Shown here in pieces: positions 50,123 through 59,354 of a stretch of DNA of 64,000 nucleotides (positions are counted from its first letter, which is position 1; each line of letters opens with the position of its first letter). A model generated the notes under the pieces. The model saw nothing but the letters and a program-made list of their open reading frames with translations, did no database searches and was not told the origin of the DNA. The DNA comes from Terasakiispira papahanaumokuakeensis (GTDB lineage: Bacteria > Pseudomonadota > Gammaproteobacteria > Pseudomonadales > Halomonadaceae): positions 3,148,769 through 3,212,768 of the forward strand of contig NZ_MDTQ01000001.1 of NCBI RefSeq assembly GCF_001709345.1. The letters are read 5' to 3'. Position numbers and translations under genes: made by a program.

Positions 50123-50541
50123 CATCAATGGCTCCCGTGACCGCCAGCGTGCAGGTCGAAGTTCCTTTTCACGACATTGATCCCATGGGGGTGGCCTGGC
50201 ATGGCCATTACTTCAAGTATTTTGAAATTGCGCGTTGTGCCCTACTCGACAAGATTGACTATAACTACCCACAAATGAAGGCATCGGGCTATATGTGGCC
50301 GATTGTCGATACTCGGGTCAAATACGTCGGATCAGCCCTTTTCCAGCAAACACTCAATGTTACTGCCACCTTGCTGGAGTATGAAAATAGGCTCAAAATC
50401 GGCTATGACATCGCTGAAGCCCAGAGCGGTCAGCGCCTCACCAAGGGCTATACCATCCAGGTCGCGGTGGATATCAACAGCCGAGAAATGTGCTATGCCT
50501 CACCGGCCATACTGCTGGAGAAGCTGGGGATATCGGCATGA
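50119..50541 (+). CDS. apeK: Acyl-ACP/CoA thioesterase, 4HBT (YbgC-like)
   Basis: 140 residues, hotdog fold. The VPFHDIDPMGVAWHGHYFKY segment is the 4-hydroxybenzoyl-CoA thioesterase signature with the catalytic Asp. It would release or edit acyl intermediates during polyene assembly. In many clusters an aromatic ammonia-lyase gene sits between the GT-acyltransferase and this gene; here they overlap by ATGA, leaving no room for one. Confidence 0.88.
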   Translation: MTSMAPVTASVQVEVPFHDIDPMGVAWHGHYFKYFEIARCALLDKIDYNYPQMKASGYMWPIVDTRVKYVGSALFQQTLNVTATLLEYENRLKIGYDIAEAQSGQRLTKGYTIQVAVDINSREMCYASPAILLEKLGISA

Positions 50542-51254
50542 GTGGAGATACCTGCACGCCCGGCAAACAGCGACGAGGGTTGTTCGTCTTGAGCCTATGC
50601 GCTGCTATTTTGTGCCTACAGGTATTGATGAGCTCACAGGTCAACGCCGAAACGACTCAAGTGACAGCACTGCAACAGCTGGCCAAGACACTGACGGCAC
50701 CAGAACGCGTCCGAGCAGATTTTACTCAGAAACGCCATTTAAAAGCCTTCAATCAGCCACTGATCACTCAAGGGCACATGCTGTTATTACCGCAGCGAGC
50801 CCTCATCTGGCAACAGCAATCACCGGTGCCTCAAATACTGGTTCTGACCTCTGCACAAGGCTGGACGATTGATCAGGGTGAGGCCTCCGCACTCTCCGCT
50901 CAGGCACAGGCATCAATCGCCCCCCTGTTGTTGGCGGCGTTAAGCGGTGACTGGCCCTCATTACAGACGCAATTCACACTGGATTATCAGTCTGCTCAGA
51001 ATGTCACAGCGCCCTGGCAGCTATGGCTCGACCCTAAGCCCGAGACGCCTCTGCACGCGGTTTTTGAACAGATTAAGCTCCAAGGCCATCACACCATCGA
51101 GCAGATCACTTTACGTGGCCGTGAAGGCGATCTGACTGAATTAACACTCACCCCTCAAGCGGCTACGCCGCTGACAGCACAGGAGCGGGATTGGTTAACA
51201 CCTCCTGCGTCTTTATCCGATGCCCCCGTAGTCGAGAACCCGCCTCAACCATGA
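50538..51254 (+). CDS. LolA-like periplasmic lipoprotein carrier
   Basis: 238 residues from MSGDTCTPGKQRRG at an ATGA overlap; an earlier in-frame start at 50490 is internal to the thioesterase gene. Signal peptide with core LFVLSLCAAILCLQVLM cut near NAE. LolA-fold features: RVRADFTQKRHLKAFNQPL and GHMLLLPQRALIWQQQSPVPQ, then alternating strands. It is presumed to bind the lipid-linked polyene and move it across the periplasm to the outer membrane. It is coupled to the MMPL exporter. Confidence 0.88.
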   Translation: MSGDTCTPGKQRRGLFVLSLCAAILCLQVLMSSQVNAETTQVTALQQLAKTLTAPERVRADFTQKRHLKAFNQPLITQGHMLLLPQRALIWQQQSPVPQILVLTSAQGWTIDQGEASALSAQAQASIAPLLLAALSGDWPSLQTQFTLDYQSAQNVTAPWQLWLDPKPETPLHAVFEQIKLQGHHTIEQITLRGREGDLTELTLTPQAATPLTAQERDWLTPPASLSDAPVVENPPQP

Positions 51255-53590
51255 AGCGTTTAGATTTCCGCCCCTTCATTCAGTGGCATAGCCTATTGTG
51301 GATAGGATTAGTCATCATATGTCTACTGGCGCTCAGCCTAAGAGACGATTATCCCGTCAGCGAGGATATCGCCAGCCTGATTCCTCATGCGGATCAAGAT
51401 AAACAGCGAGACATTATTCAGCGGATGGCCAAACCCTTTGATCAGCAAATCCTGATCTTACTCGGGGGGCCAACGCCCGATTCAGTCACTCAAGCGGCTC
51501 AGCAATTAGCACAGCAATTGCGATCAGAGCATGGGCAACCAGAACAAGGGCAAACAGAACCCGCCTTTGAGCAAGTCCAGCTCAATAACACCCAACAGGG
51601 CCAGCAGTTAGCCCGTCTGTATTTTCCTTATCGCTTTATGCTGCTGACGGATCAACAACAACAGGCGCTGGCCAGCCCGAATTCTCTTGCGGAGCAACAG
51701 CAACGACTATGGCAACAACTCAATAGCCCCACCAGTCCGGTGTCATCATCGCTCCTAAGTCGTGACCCTTGGCTGCTGTTTCCTGAATGGCTGAGTCAGC
51801 ACAATACTCAACACTGGCAACTGTATAAGGGCATCGCATTACATCAAAACTCGGATGGTTTTTGGACATTAATCCGTGCACGTTTCAATGGCAGCGCCTT
51901 TGACCCTGGTTTGCAACAACGCTTGATGCCGCTCATTAACACCAGCCTGGACAAGCTGCCCGACAATATCACCGCCGCACGCGCGGGATTGCTGTTTCAT
52001 GCCGCAGCAGCCACCCAGCAAGCACAGCACGAAGTCACCCTGATTGGTGGCCTATCGATCATGGGCATCATTACCTTGGTCCTACTAGCGTTCGCCTCTC
52101 TACGCCCACTCTTACTAATCTTACTCAGCCTAAGCACGGGATTATTAGCCGCCCTGACTTTCTGCTGGTGGTGGTTTGGTAGCTTACAGTTGCTCACACT
52201 GGTGTTTGGCACTAGCTTAATCGGCATTGCGGTGGACTACAGTTTTCATTGGTGTTGTGAGCGGCAGAGTTCAACAGACTCCGCCATGCAGACATTGCGC
52301 CACTTAGCACCCGCATTAACTTTGAGCGCCGCCAGTAGTTTGTTGGCGTATCTGACCATGACATTGATGCCACTGCCAGCCATTCAACAAATGGCCACCT
52401 TCTGCGCGATCGGTCTGGCAATAGCCGCCTTGACACTGTGGCTGCTCGCCCCCAGTCTAGCGCCAGACATTAAGACGCCGCGTTTCAGTCGCTGGTTGTG
52501 GCGTCACCTGCCATTGCCGGGTCACCGAGTGCTCTGGTTACTCTTAGTCATCCTGCTCATGGGGCTCACTCAAGTCTCGTTGAATGATGATATCCGAGCC
52601 CTGAGAGGCGGAGATCCCACATTACGACAACAAGAGCAGCAAGTTCGCCAACTGGTTCAGCTGCAAGACAATCAGTTTTTTATCATCAGCGGTACGGATC
52701 AAGAACAGCTGTTACAACGAGACGAGGCTTTACGTCAGCAACTGGCTCATTTCAGTGGTATCGACAGCCAGCAAGGAGTGAGCGAATGGTTGCCATCTCA
52801 ACAGCGCCAGCAACGCAATTATCACCTTCAGGCCCCGCTGTTCGCTGATCAAGGGCTCGGATCGTTAGCTCAATTAGGCTTTGACATCACGCCATTAAAA
52901 CAACTTCAAAGCGTTTATCAGCAGGCTGATGGACACTGGCTGACAGCCGCGGTCTTGACGGATCAGCTCCCGATGATCGCCGGGCTCTATGACTTCCAAG
53001 GCCCCCACCCTTATGTGATTCGGCGTGTGCAGGGCATTCAGGATCTCGCGGGTCTCGAACATCTTGCCGACACCTTGCCGGGCGTTGCCTGGGTTGACCC
53101 TGTCGCAGAGATATCTCAGCAGTTAGGCCATCTCCGTTTATTAACCTGGGGGGTCATTTTAACCACCTTAGCGATAGCTGCCGCGCTACTCAGCTGGCGC
53201 TTATCTTGGCCCATCGCCTGGCGGCTATTAGCCGTTCCAACCCTAGGCGGGCTGTCGGCCATTGGCGGTATCAGTTGGCTAGGCCAGCCCCTGACACTGT
53301 TCCACAGCTTGGCTTTGTTATTGGTATTAGGGATTGGGATTGATTACGCCCTATTCCATCAATTTGCCCGACAACATCGGCCACAAGTCGGTTTAGCCAC
53401 GACCTTGGCGGGACTATCAACATTATTAGCCTTCGGCACGCTGGCCTTCAGCCATACCCCTGCGTTGGCGGGCTTTGGCCTACTGCTGAGTATTGGCATT
53501 GTCGTCTGTTACAGCTTGGCCCCCGCATTATGCCGCCCAGAGTTCAGGACGCCACAGTCTTCTGTTACTGAAATTCAAACACACGATTAA
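51251..53590 (+). CDS. MMPL/RND-type exporter of the aryl polyene lipid
   Basis: 779 residues from MKRLDFRPFIQWH (ATGA overlap). Two RND halves: a first transmembrane helix (LLWIGLVIICLLALSL), a Gln-rich periplasmic domain, a helix bundle (GGLSIMGIITLVLLAFASLR ... GTSLIGIAVDYSFHW), a second periplasmic domain, and a final bundle with LLVLGIGIDYALFHQFARQH. The G-I-x-x-D-Y motifs contain the proton-relay Asp of MMPL proteins. It likely removes the lipid from the inner membrane for the LolA-like carrier. Confidence 0.9.
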   Translation: MKRLDFRPFIQWHSLLWIGLVIICLLALSLRDDYPVSEDIASLIPHADQDKQRDIIQRMAKPFDQQILILLGGPTPDSVTQAAQQLAQQLRSEHGQPEQGQTEPAFEQVQLNNTQQGQQLARLYFPYRFMLLTDQQQQALASPNSLAEQQQRLWQQLNSPTSPVSSSLLSRDPWLLFPEWLSQHNTQHWQLYKGIALHQNSDGFWTLIRARFNGSAFDPGLQQRLMPLINTSLDKLPDNITAARAGLLFHAAAATQQAQHEVTLIGGLSIMGIITLVLLAFASLRPLLLILLSLSTGLLAALTFCWWWFGSLQLLTLVFGTSLIGIAVDYSFHWCCERQSSTDSAMQTLRHLAPALTLSAASSLLAYLTMTLMPLPAIQQMATFCAIGLAIAALTLWLLAPSLAPDIKTPRFSRWLWRHLPLPGHRVLWLLLVILLMGLTQVSLNDDIRALRGGDPTLRQQEQQVRQLVQLQDNQFFIISGTDQEQLLQRDEALRQQLAHFSGIDSQQGVSEWLPSQQRQQRNYHLQAPLFADQGLGSLAQLGFDITPLKQLQSVYQQADGHWLTAAVLTDQLPMIAGLYDFQGPHPYVIRRVQGIQDLAGLEHLADTLPGVAWVDPVAEISQQLGHLRLLTWGVILTTLAIAAALLSWRLSWPIAWRLLAVPTLGGLSAIGGISWLGQPLTLFHSLALLLVLGIGIDYALFHQFARQHRPQVGLATTLAGLSTLLAFGTLAFSHTPALAGFGLLLSIGIVVCYSLAPALCRPEFRTPQSSVTEIQTHD

Positions 53591-53615
53591 ACAACACGAG
53601 GCATCACGACAGCTC

Positions 53616-54896
53616 ATGGATAGCTCAACATCAAACACGGCTCACGCGCAGACCCGGCAACACACTCAGGTTGCCATTATTGGCGCAGGTCCTTCAGGCT
53701 CAGTGGCTGGAGCGCTACTCAAACGTGCCGGCATTGATGTCACCGTGCTGGAGCGTAGTCGCTTCCCTCGTTTTAGTATCGGTGAAAGCTTGCTACCTCA
53801 AAGCATGGAGATGTTAGAGGAGGCAGGCCTGTTAGAAGCGATTGAGCAGGCAGGCTTTCAATACAAGAATGGCGCAGCCTTTCGCTGTGCAGATCGTTAC
53901 TGCGAGTTTGATTTTCGAGAAAAAAGCAGTGCAGGGCCTGGAACGACGTTTCAAGTTCAGCGCGCCAATTTTGATCAGTTGCTGGCCGATGCGGCGGCAC
54001 AACAAGGTGTGCCAGTCCATTTTGAACATACCGTCAATGCCATTGAGTTCAACAATGAGCAAGCCGAGCTTGAGATCAGTACACCTGAAAGCGCTTACAC
54101 ACTGACTGCAGATTTCATTCTGGATGCTTCGGGCTATGGACGTGTACTACCCCGATTATTAGATTTAGAGCAGCCCAGCCCATTGCCCCACCGCTCGGCG
54201 TTGTTTACGCATATTGAAGACCGAATCACTGACCCAACTTATGATCGTAATAAGATTTTGATCAGTGTGCATCCGACCATGCCGGATATCTGGTATTGGC
54301 TCATCCCCTTCAGCAATGGCCGCTGTTCTCTGGGTGTCGTTGGGTTGGATAGCCAACTCGAACTGGATCAATCCCAACACCATGACCCGGCAGATTCTAC
54401 AGTACTGCAATCCTGGGTCGCGCAAGAGCCGAAACTCAAAGCGCTACTCGAACAGGCCCAGTATGATCATCCAGTACAGACCATTCGAGGGTATTCCTGT
54501 GGGGTGTCACAACTGGCAGGAGACCGCTTTGCGCTGCTCGGCAATGCGGGAGAATTTCTTGATCCGGTCTTTTCATCTGGAGTGACGATCGCGTTAAAAT
54601 CTGCCAGCCTCGCAGCTCATGCCTTAATTCGTCGATATCAGGGAGAAACAGTGGACTGGGCGACAGCATATACCGTACCGCTGATGCAAGGAGTCAACAC
54701 TTTCCGAACCTACGTGGAAGCGTGGTATGACGGTCGTTTTCAGGATGTCATTTTCTACCCAGACCCAGAACCGACGATCAAAGCTCATATTTCCTCAATC
54801 CTGGCGGGGTATGCCTGGGATAAAAGCAATCCTTATGTTGTAGAGTCCGAACGTCGACTAAACACGCTCGCGACCCTATGCCGAGAGACTGTTTAA
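53616..54896 (+). CDS. FAD-dependent oxidoreductase of the flavin halogenase family
   Basis: 426 residues from MDSSTSNTAHAQT. GAGPSGSVAGALLKRAG is the FAD-binding loop, FSIGESLLPQS the family's second motif, and WYWLIP (226-231) fits W-x-W-x-I-P, diagnostic for flavin-dependent halogenases. GNAGEFLDPVFSSGV is the C-terminal FAD site. I do not see the Lys expected about 5-10 residues after GESLLP, so halogenation is uncertain; hydroxylation or desaturation is possible. Xanthomonadin and flexirubin clusters carry related enzymes. No flavin reductase is adjacent. Confidence 0.87.
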   Translation: MDSSTSNTAHAQTRQHTQVAIIGAGPSGSVAGALLKRAGIDVTVLERSRFPRFSIGESLLPQSMEMLEEAGLLEAIEQAGFQYKNGAAFRCADRYCEFDFREKSSAGPGTTFQVQRANFDQLLADAAAQQGVPVHFEHTVNAIEFNNEQAELEISTPESAYTLTADFILDASGYGRVLPRLLDLEQPSPLPHRSALFTHIEDRITDPTYDRNKILISVHPTMPDIWYWLIPFSNGRCSLGVVGLDSQLELDQSQHHDPADSTVLQSWVAQEPKLKALLEQAQYDHPVQTIRGYSCGVSQLAGDRFALLGNAGEFLDPVFSSGVTIALKSASLAAHALIRRYQGETVDWATAYTVPLMQGVNTFRTYVEAWYDGRFQDVIFYPDPEPTIKAHISSILAGYAWDKSNPYVVESERRLNTLATLCRETV

Positions 54897-55579
54897 TGCG
54901 TTGTTTCAGCTTAATGGGCTTTCGTTTAATGATATCGTTTCTTGATCGAACGTCTTTGCAAGCCGTCATCTATCTATTGATGGGCCTGCTTCTACTAGGC
55001 TGTGCTCACGAAACGCAAAAACCTCAGGAGTCTGTTCAAAAGCCCATTGAGCCTTCAGAGCAACAGTCTCCTGCTCAGGCCCCCACGCCTCGCTTTAACT
55101 TACTGGCCCCCACACAGTTAGGGGATACGCCATTACGTTTACAACGTTTAGCCGTGTCACGCCCAGACCAGAAGCACACCCTACTGGCTCAATGGCAAGT
55201 TCACACCGGCCACTTATCACTGGAAGCCCTGACACCGTTAGGGCTGCCCTTGCTCAGTCTGACGTATACGGATCACCAGCAACTGTCCACGAAGACTTAT
55301 ATTCCCATTCCAGAAGGCCTATCCGCCGAACGCGTGATCGCCGACCTACAGTGGGCTTATTGGCCGATACCGGCACTGAGTGAAGCGCTGCAAGCGGGCT
55401 ATCACATTCGCCAGGCGCAAAAGACATGTGCCCAAGGTCACCATTGCCGACAATTATGGTATGGCCAGCAGCTCATCAGTGAAGTCGACTACTTGGACCA
55501 AGTGCACAACACACTTGTGATTGTTGATCATCAATATGGCTATCAACTGCATATTTCGACCCTTACGGTGACCCCATGA
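54896..55579 (+). CDS. DUF3261 outer-membrane lipoprotein
   Basis: 227 residues from MRCFSLMGFRLMI, overlapping the flavoprotein stop as TAATG; a later start (MISFLDRTSL) would also leave a full signal. LLMGLLLLGC is the lipobox (Cys about 36), so a lipoprotein. DUF3261 proteins are found almost only in aryl polyene clusters and resemble LolB, the outer-membrane receptor for LolA cargo. It may insert the polyene lipid (inference). LSLEALTPLGLPLLSLTY is the family's strand pair. Confidence 0.82.
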   Translation: MRCFSLMGFRLMISFLDRTSLQAVIYLLMGLLLLGCAHETQKPQESVQKPIEPSEQQSPAQAPTPRFNLLAPTQLGDTPLRLQRLAVSRPDQKHTLLAQWQVHTGHLSLEALTPLGLPLLSLTYTDHQQLSTKTYIPIPEGLSAERVIADLQWAYWPIPALSEALQAGYHIRQAQKTCAQGHHCRQLWYGQQLISEVDYLDQVHNTLVIVDHQYGYQLHISTLTVTP

Positions 55580-56784
55580 ATCACGGCTCCGTCGGCTTGC
55601 CCCATATGGCCATGATCTCTAGCCTCGGCACCCACTTGGATGAAGTGTGGCAACACTGGGCTTATGGTGAACAGGATCATTACCTCAGTTCATGGGCCTC
55701 GGCTTTGAACCCCGAACGCGACTGGCTCACCGGGCAAGTACGCGCCTCCCTCCCCGCGATAGGGCCGGAATATCAACGCTTAGCCTCCCGCTGTACTGCC
55801 ATGTTAGAGCATTGTATTCAACAGCTGCTCGACCCCATAGAAGCCCTCATTGAGCAATATGGGCGAGACCGAATGGCGGTCATCATCGGCTCCAGCACCT
55901 CAGGCATTAGCCAAGGCGAGCAAGCCTGGAGGCACCAACAACAGCACCCGGATTTCCCTCCTGGCTATCATTACGACCAGCAGGCCTTGAGCAGCCCTGC
56001 CCACTATATCCAACAACGTCTACGCCTTAGCGGCCCTTGCTATACACTCTCAACCGCCTGCAGCTCCAGCGGTAAAGCCTTTGCAACGGCCCAACGGTTA
56101 ATCCTTAATGGCATTGTCGACGTTGCCTTGGTCGGAGGGGCCGATGAGTTATGCGACCTGACGACTCAAGGGTTCCATGCGCTAGCGTCTGTATCTGATC
56201 ATCCCTGCCAACCCTTTGGCGCTGAGCGCGAGGGCATTAACATTGGCGAAGGCGCGGCGCTCTTCGTGATGACGAAGACTCAAGCAGAGGTCAATTTACA
56301 GGGCGTTGGCGAGTCATCCGATGCCCATCATATGTCAGCGCCGGATCCCTCTGGCGCTGGCGCCTTAGAGGCTATGCATCAGGCCTTGAAGATTGCCGCA
56401 TTATCACCTTCAGAACTGGGCTATGTGAATTTACATGGGACGGGCACCCCCCTGAATGATGCGATGGAGAGCTTGGCCTTTCGGACCCTTTTCGCCGAAC
56501 ACACCTCATCCGTTTGCTGTAGTGCGACGAAACGCCTCACAGGCCATACGCTAGGTGCTTCAGGTGCGCTGGAACTGGCGCTGTGCTGGTTACTTTTAAA
56601 GACGGATTACAACCGTGAAGGCATTATTCCGCCGATGCGAGGCGATTATGCTTTAGACGAAATGCTGCAACCTCTCCCTTTGGTTTGGCAAACAGCACGC
56701 GTATTATCCACCCCCACGATTTTAAGTAACTCTTTTGCCTTTGGCGGCAGTAATGTCGCCGTCTGTATCGGTAGACACGACTGA
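55576..56784 (+). CDS. apeO: Beta-ketoacyl-ACP synthase
   Basis: 402 residues at an ATGA overlap. Thiolase-fold condensing enzyme: TACSSSGKAFATAQRL (nucleophile Cys162), LHGTGTPLNDAMES and SATKRLTGHTLGASGALELAL (both catalytic His), GGSNVAVCIG at the C-terminus. It should elongate the aryl starter together with the chain-length-factor-like protein encoded at 44.0 kb. Symbol by analogy with Xenorhabdus ApeO. Confidence 0.9.
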   Translation: MNHGSVGLPHMAMISSLGTHLDEVWQHWAYGEQDHYLSSWASALNPERDWLTGQVRASLPAIGPEYQRLASRCTAMLEHCIQQLLDPIEALIEQYGRDRMAVIIGSSTSGISQGEQAWRHQQQHPDFPPGYHYDQQALSSPAHYIQQRLRLSGPCYTLSTACSSSGKAFATAQRLILNGIVDVALVGGADELCDLTTQGFHALASVSDHPCQPFGAEREGINIGEGAALFVMTKTQAEVNLQGVGESSDAHHMSAPDPSGAGALEAMHQALKIAALSPSELGYVNLHGTGTPLNDAMESLAFRTLFAEHTSSVCCSATKRLTGHTLGASGALELALCWLLLKTDYNREGIIPPMRGDYALDEMLQPLPLVWQTARVLSTPTILSNSFAFGGSNVAVCIGRHD

Positions 56785-56792
56785 CGACGATT

Positions 56793-57263
56793 ATGCAGAA
56801 ACTTGATCCCCCTATTACTGACTTACTGCCCCACGCAGCCCCGATGGTCTTACTTGATCGCTTATGCCATTACACAGCGAATAAAGTGCAGTGTGAGCTG
56901 ACAATCCAACCGGATAGCTACCTGTACGACCCGCAACAACAAGGCGTGCCTAATTATGTTGCGCTTGAGTATATGGCACAGACTATCGGCGTTATTGCTG
57001 GGCTGGAAGCTAAAGCGCGAGCAGATAAAGTTAAACTGGGCTTTCTGCTGGGCACTCGACGCTGCCAGCTACATACAGCACTATTTTCATGTGGTGAAGT
57101 ATTACAAATCACCGCTGAGCGGGTTTGGCAAGAAGATGAATCGGGACTGGCCGTTTTTGCTTGTCAGGTCACCGGGCGTCATCAGCAATGTTTGGCAGAA
57201 GCTCAATTGAATGTGTACCAGCCACACGATATCGACGCTTTTTTTCAAGAGGGAGCGGCATGA
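56793..57263 (+). CDS. apeP: Second 3-hydroxyacyl-ACP dehydratase
   Basis: 156 residues, hotdog fold. LPHAAPMVLLDRLCHY places His at the active site, and YVALEYMAQTIGVIAGLEA with Glu is the central helix. It is larger and of a different subfamily from ApeI at 48.0 kb; in studied systems the pair act together. ATGA overlap with the ketoreductase. Confidence 0.85.
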   Translation: MQKLDPPITDLLPHAAPMVLLDRLCHYTANKVQCELTIQPDSYLYDPQQQGVPNYVALEYMAQTIGVIAGLEAKARADKVKLGFLLGTRRCQLHTALFSCGEVLQITAERVWQEDESGLAVFACQVTGRHQQCLAEAQLNVYQPHDIDAFFQEGAA

Positions 57264-57994
57264 GCACTGAACATCAAGCGCTTTTAGTCACCGGCGCCAG
57301 CCGTGGTATCGGCCGAGCCATTGCACTATATCTCGCCCGTAAGGGGCACCCCATCACCTTGCACTATCGAGGTAACCATGAGGCAGCCAAAGCCGTCCAG
57401 CAGCAGATAGAAGCCGAAGGCGGCCAAGCGCAGCGATTGGCTTTTGATGTCAGTGATCGTGAGGCGGCCCATACTGCCTTAAGCCAGCACATCGAACAAT
57501 ATGGCCCTTTCTACGGCATTGTATTGAATGCCGGAATTGCACGGGATAACGCCTTTCCTGCTTTGCTGGATGAAGAATGGGATCAGGTCATCCACACCAA
57601 CCTTGACGGCTTTTATAATGTGCTCAAGCCCTGCGTCATGCCAATGGTGCAAGCCCGCAAAGGAGGCCGTATCGTCACCTTATCGTCGCTCTCTGGACAA
57701 GCAGGCAATCGCGGCCAAGTGAACTACAGCGCCGCCAAAGCAGGCATCATCGGCGCGACCAAATCCCTAGCACTGGAACTGGCCAAACGACGGATCACCG
57801 TCAACTGCGTGGCCCCAGGCCTAATCGAGACAGAAATGCTAGAGACGTTGCCAACCGATGAGATCGTCAAGCAAATTCCCATGCGCCGCCTAGGGCAACC
57901 CGAGGAAGTCGCCGCCATGGTGGGCTTTCTAATGTCGGATGAAGCCACCTACATTACTCGGCAGGTCTTTGCCGTTAATGGGGGGTTGTTGTAA
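57260..57994 (+). CDS. apeQ: 3-ketoacyl-ACP reductase (SDR)
   Basis: 244 residues from MSTEHQALLVTGASRG, at an ATGA overlap; the open frame further up lies inside the dehydratase gene. FabG-type short-chain dehydrogenase: TGASRGIGRAIALYL (NADPH), LNAGIARDNAF, TLSSLSGQAGNRGQVNYSAAK (catalytic Ser, Tyr, Lys), VNCVAPGLIETEM. It reduces each beta-keto step before dehydration. Confidence 0.93.
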   Translation: MSTEHQALLVTGASRGIGRAIALYLARKGHPITLHYRGNHEAAKAVQQQIEAEGGQAQRLAFDVSDREAAHTALSQHIEQYGPFYGIVLNAGIARDNAFPALLDEEWDQVIHTNLDGFYNVLKPCVMPMVQARKGGRIVTLSSLSGQAGNRGQVNYSAAKAGIIGATKSLALELAKRRITVNCVAPGLIETEMLETLPTDEIVKQIPMRRLGQPEEVAAMVGFLMSDEATYITRQVFAVNGGLL

Positions 57995-58079
57995 TACGGG
58001 CTCGTGTCGACAAGACCCATCGAGACAGAACGAACCAATACGAGCACCTCAACTGAGTGTGTAGTCACGGAGACAAATC

Positions 58080-59303
58080 ATGGTACATCGGGTGGTAATT
58101 ACTGGGATGGGCGGTATCTCAGCACTGGGCGATCAATGGTCTAAGATCGAACAAGGGCTTCGTGCACGACAAAACAAAATACAAGTCATGGACGAGTGGG
58201 CCCGATATGAAAACCTCGGCACCCGGCTGGGGGGCCCTGTCAGTGATTTCAAAGCCCCCCCTTACCCTCGAAAGAAAGTTCGCGGCATGGGTCGCGTCTC
58301 ACTGATGGCCACACGTGCCGCCGAAATGGCACTAGAGCAAGCCGGATTACGGGATGACCCCAGCATTCAAGATGGGCGCATGGGCGTGGCCTTCGGTTCA
58401 TCAACAGGCAGTACAGAACCTGTTCGCGTCTTCGGCAATATGCTCAATGACGGCACCATGCAGGGGGTCACTGCAACCACTTATATCCAAATGATGGCGC
58501 ACACGACCGCCGTGAATATCGGGGTTTTCTTTGGTTTAAAAGGGCGTGTTCATACCACCTCCAGTGCTTGCACATCAGGCAGCCAGGGGATTGGCTATGC
58601 TTACGAAGCGATTCGCCATGGCTATCAACAAATGATGATCGCAGGCGGTGCTGAAGAGCTTTGTGCGACTGAGGCCGCTGTCTTCGATACCCTTTTTGCG
58701 ACCAGCACACAAAACGATACGCCCGAAATGACCCCTCGCCCCTTTGATGCCCAGCGTGATGGGCTTGTGATTGGAGAAGGTGCCGGTGCACTAGTGCTGG
58801 AATCACTGGAACATGCCCAGGCACGAGGAGCCAAGATCCTAGCGGAAATCGTGGGATTTGGGACTAACTCTGACGGCCTGCATGTCACTCAACCGAATGC
58901 CCAGACAATGCAAAAGGCCATGACCCTCGCCTTGGATCAAGCAGGATTAGCCCCGGAGGCAATTGGTTACATCAATGCCCATGGAACCGCCACTGAACGC
59001 GGTGATATTGCAGAATCCCATGCCACACGTGCCGTATTCGGCGGGCAGACACCCATCAGCACCCAAAAGGGGTATCTCGGCCATACACTGGGCGCCTGCG
59101 GCGCGCTAGAAGCCTGGTTCTCAGTCGAAATGATGCACCTAGGCTGGTTTGCACCCAATATCAACCTCAGCGATTTAGATCCTCAATGTGCCGAACTGGA
59201 CTATATTGTCGGCGATGGACGTCACATCGATACTGAATATGTCATGACCAACAATTTTGCTTTTGGCGGCATTAACACGTCGCTGATTTTGCGCCGGGTC
59301 TGA
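58080..59303 (+). CDS. apeR: FabF-like beta-ketoacyl-ACP synthase, last gene of the cluster
   Basis: 407 residues with its own GGAGA ribosome binding site; the only gene of the cluster's second half set apart (85 bp). TSSACTSGSQGIGYAY carries the nucleophile Cys164; INAHGTATERGDIAESHA and GYLGHTLGACGALEAW carry the two His; NNFAFGGINTSLI closes the fold. ApeR is thought to perform the first condensation on the aryl starter, with ApeO elongating. Followed by a 36-bp palindromic terminator. Confidence 0.9.
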   Translation: MVHRVVITGMGGISALGDQWSKIEQGLRARQNKIQVMDEWARYENLGTRLGGPVSDFKAPPYPRKKVRGMGRVSLMATRAAEMALEQAGLRDDPSIQDGRMGVAFGSSTGSTEPVRVFGNMLNDGTMQGVTATTYIQMMAHTTAVNIGVFFGLKGRVHTTSSACTSGSQGIGYAYEAIRHGYQQMMIAGGAEELCATEAAVFDTLFATSTQNDTPEMTPRPFDAQRDGLVIGEGAGALVLESLEHAQARGAKILAEIVGFGTNSDGLHVTQPNAQTMQKAMTLALDQAGLAPEAIGYINAHGTATERGDIAESHATRAVFGGQTPISTQKGYLGHTLGACGALEAWFSVEMMHLGWFAPNINLSDLDPQCAELDYIVGDGRHIDTEYVMTNNFAFGGINTSLILRRV

Positions 59304-59316
59304 CGACATCGTAAGG

Positions 59317-59352
59317 CTCGATTAAACGCCGCTTAAGCGGCGTTTAATCGAG
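59317..59352. terminator. 36-bp perfect palindrome, bidirectional terminator
   Basis: Each 18-base arm is the exact complement of the other; the core is AAACGCCGC-TTAA-GCGGCGTTT, so both strands read a GC stem followed by GTTT. It fills the 51-bp gap between the aryl polyene cluster and the convergent oxidoreductase gene. Confidence 0.85.
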
Positions 59353-59354
59353 TA

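Noticed and set aside
44008-59303. Fatty-acid synthase or polyunsaturated fatty acid operon
   Set aside because: The combination of a chain-length factor, two ACPs, aryl ligase, GT-acyltransferase fusion, LolA-like, MMPL and DUF3261 proteins is specific for aryl polyene clusters.
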